Part shown: positions 62,586 through 64,000 of the stretch, one piece after another | How positions within the stretch are numbered: the first letter of the stretch is position 1 | Layout: the number at the start of each line of letters is the position of its first letter | Source: Polaromonas sp. | GTDB taxonomy: Bacteria; Pseudomonadota; Gammaproteobacteria; Burkholderiales; Burkholderiaceae_C | Assembly (NCBI RefSeq): GCF_029945685.1 | Contig: NZ_JAQSDA010000012.1 | Coordinates: forward strand, 1-64,000 | DNA: 64,000 nucleotides | Direction of reading: 5' to 3' | Notes under the pieces: model-generated | Seen by the model: the letters and a program-made list of their open reading frames with translations, nothing else | Database searches by the model: none | What the model was told of the DNA's origin: nothing | Made by a program: the position numbers and the translations under genes

Positions 62586-63859
62586 CCACACTTAATGACT
62601 GCCGCGCACTCGACGCCCGCGACGCGCTGCGCCCGCTGCGCGACCACTTTGTGCTGCCCGATGGCGTGATTTACCTGGACGGCAACTCCCTGGGCGTGTT
62701 GCCCAAAAGCGCGGCAGCACGTGTTGCCGACGTCATCACACGCGAATGGGGCCAGGACCTGATCCGCGCCTGGAACAGCGCCGGCTGGTTCAACCTGCCG
62801 CAACGCCTGGGCGACAAGATTGCGGCGCTGATTGGCGCCGGGCCAGGCGAGGTGGTCGCCACCGACAGCACCTCCGTCAATCTGTACAAGGTCCTCAGCG
62901 CGGCCCTGAGCATGGCCGCCGAAGATGCGCCGGCCAGAAAAGTCATCGTCAGCGAACGCAGCAACTTCCCGACCGACCTGTACATTGCCGAGGGCCTGTG
63001 CCGCGAGCGCGGTTACCGCTTGCAGCTGGTCGAGCCCGATGAAATCAATGCCGCATTGACGCAAGACGCCGCCGTGCTGATGCTGACCCACGTGAACTAC
63101 CGCACGGGGGCCATGCACGACATGGCGGCGCTGACACAAGCAGCCCATGCGGCGGGTGTTCTGGTGGTGTGGGACCTGGCGCACAGCGCCGGTGCCGTGC
63201 CAGTGGACCTGCACGGTGCCGCCGCCGACTTTGCCATCGGCTGCGGCTACAAATACCTCAATGGCGGCCCCGGCGCGCCGGCTTTCGTCTGGGTTCATCC
63301 CAGGCATGCCGACCGCTTCCGGCAACCGCTGTCCGGCTGGTGGGGCCATGCCGCGCCGTTCGAGTTCACGCCCGACTACCGGCCCGCCCCCGGCATCACG
63401 CGTTACCTGTGCGGCACCCAGCCCATCCTGAGCCTGGCCGCGCTCGAGTGCGGGCTGGATGTGTTCGGCGCCGCGAACGCCCTCGGTGGCATGGCTGCGC
63501 TGCAGGCCAAGTCGCTGGCACTGACCGACCTGTTCATCACGCTGGTGGAAGAACGTTGCGCCGGCCATGGCCTGGGCCTGGCGACACCGCGTGAGCATGA
63601 AAAGCGCGGCTCACAAATATGCCTCTCGCGCAGCGAAGGCGCTTACGCCATCGTGCAGGCGCTGATTGCGCGCGGCGTGATCGGCGACTTCCGGGCCGGG
63701 TCGGGTGACGGCCGGCATCCGGACATCCTGCGCTTCGGCTTCACCCCGCTGTACATCGGGTTTGAAGATGTCTGGCATGCCGTGGAGCATTTGAAGCAGG
63801 TGCTGGAAACCGCCGAATGGCAGCGCCCTGAATTCAACCAGAAACATGCGGTGACCTGA
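62582..63859 (+). CDS. kynU: Kynureninase
   Basis: A 425-residue PLP enzyme. The PLP lysine is K224 in [29 protein letters not shown] and [11 protein letters not shown] are family marks. It splits kynurenine (or 3-hydroxykynurenine) into anthranilate and alanine. The start ATG 62582 overlaps the kynB stop by 4 nt. The pair forms the lower part of the tryptophan to anthranilate route. Confidence 0.96.
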   Translation: MTTLNDCRALDARDALRPLRDHFVLPDGVIYLDGNSLGVLPKSAAARVADVITREWGQDLIRAWNSAGWFNLPQRLGDKIAALIGAGPGEVVATDSTSVNLYKVLSAALSMAAEDAPARKVIVSERSNFPTDLYIAEGLCRERGYRLQLVEPDEINAALTQDAAVLMLTHVNYRTGAMHDMAALTQAAHAAGVLVVWDLAHSAGAVPVDLHGAAADFAIGCGYKYLNGGPGAPAFVWVHPRHADRFRQPLSGWWGHAAPFEFTPDYRPAPGITRYLCGTQPILSLAALECGLDVFGAANALGGMAALQAKSLALTDLFITLVEERCAGHGLGLATPREHEKRGSQICLSRSEGAYAIVQALIARGVIGDFRAGSGDGRHPDILRFGFTPLYIGFEDVWHAVEHLKQVLETAEWQRPEFNQKHAVT

Positions 63860-63863
63860 TCAT

Positions 63864-63957
63864 GGCCCCCACGGTCGTCCACTGCGTGTGCTCCCTGCCC
63901 CCCGAGGGGGCCGCTGCGCCTGCGGCCCGTCAAAGCCGGTTCCGCGGCCCCTGCCCG
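63864..63957 (+). repeat. REP-like element (forward)
   Basis: GGCCCCCACGGTCGTCCACT, CCCCCCGAGGGGG, GCGCCTGCGGC and CCGCGGCCCCTGC. It lies directly behind kynU; the window ends soon after. Confidence 0.85.
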
Positions 63958-64000
63958 GTTCGATACCGGGGTCTTTCCTTTCCGGTTGGAGAACACGCAT

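Overview
The window is 64 kb of GC-rich chromosome. Gene content and two interspersed repeat families point to a betaproteobacterium of the order Burkholderiales, most likely family Comamonadaceae (Polaromonas, Rhodoferax or Variovorax-like). The assignment is an inference from gene families and the characteristic CCCCCACGGTTGCTCACT...CCGCGGCCCCTGCTTGAA repeats, not from a marker gene. Coding density is high. There are no rRNA or tRNA genes, CRISPR arrays, phage genes or transposases that I can recognise.

Region by region. 0-6 kb: the 3' end of a CusA/CzcA-type RND metal pump, a P2-type (Ca2+-like) ATPase overlapping a CaCA cation/H+ exchanger, and a TAXI-type TRAP solute receptor. 6-11 kb: the inorganic-carbon pump dabB-dabA, divergent from a LysR/NhaR-type regulator. 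11-16 kb: a DUF1415 protein, the ABC-F factor EttA, and the DEAD-box helicase RhlE, whose glycine-rich tail overlaps the start of a Rossmann-fold gene by about 200 nt. 16-27.5 kb: two divergent sugar-acid catabolism operons around an FCD/GntR regulator. One side carries a DctQMP TRAP transporter, an enolase-superfamily dehydratase, gluconokinase and a cupin. The other carries an IlvD/Edd dehydratase, a DenD-like dehydrogenase, DgoK, DgoA and an SDR. 27.6-31.3 kb: a copper-linked group (Met-rich lipoprotein, DUF302, SHOCT, and a CopA ATPase behind a textbook CueR-type promoter).

31-39.6 kb: mixed housekeeping and transport genes (MgtC/DUF4010, DUF3014, Tag glycosylase, MATE and MFS exporters, MarR with a 28-bp palindromic operator, PaaI thioesterase, transglutaminase-like protein, glyoxalase I). 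39.9-42.4 kb: edd-eda, the phosphorylative Entner-Doudoroff pair, which can receive 6-phosphogluconate made by the gluconokinase upstream. 42.5-57.3 kb: chiefly housekeeping genes (OmpA-like, ChaC, SodC, a MobA-like transferase, PdxH, the folK-pcnB-HAD-hda cluster, an AI-2E permease, PurM, MFS, an orphan ParA, SirB1, MurJ, ribosomal protein S20). 57.5-64 kb: DUF3579, argD-argF, an SDR, and kynB-kynU for tryptophan catabolism.

The most unusual signals are small-scale. They are: the rhlE/Rossmann-gene overlap; a second, displaced copy of the argF 3' end that differs only synonymously over 14 residues; a 17-bp GCTA-N9-TAGC repeat family that enters coding sequence in at least four genes; a marR promoter predicted to give a leaderless mRNA; and REP-like elements that supply a start codon (MATE) or abut a promoter (rpsT). 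No clearly new multi-gene defence or mobile system was found.
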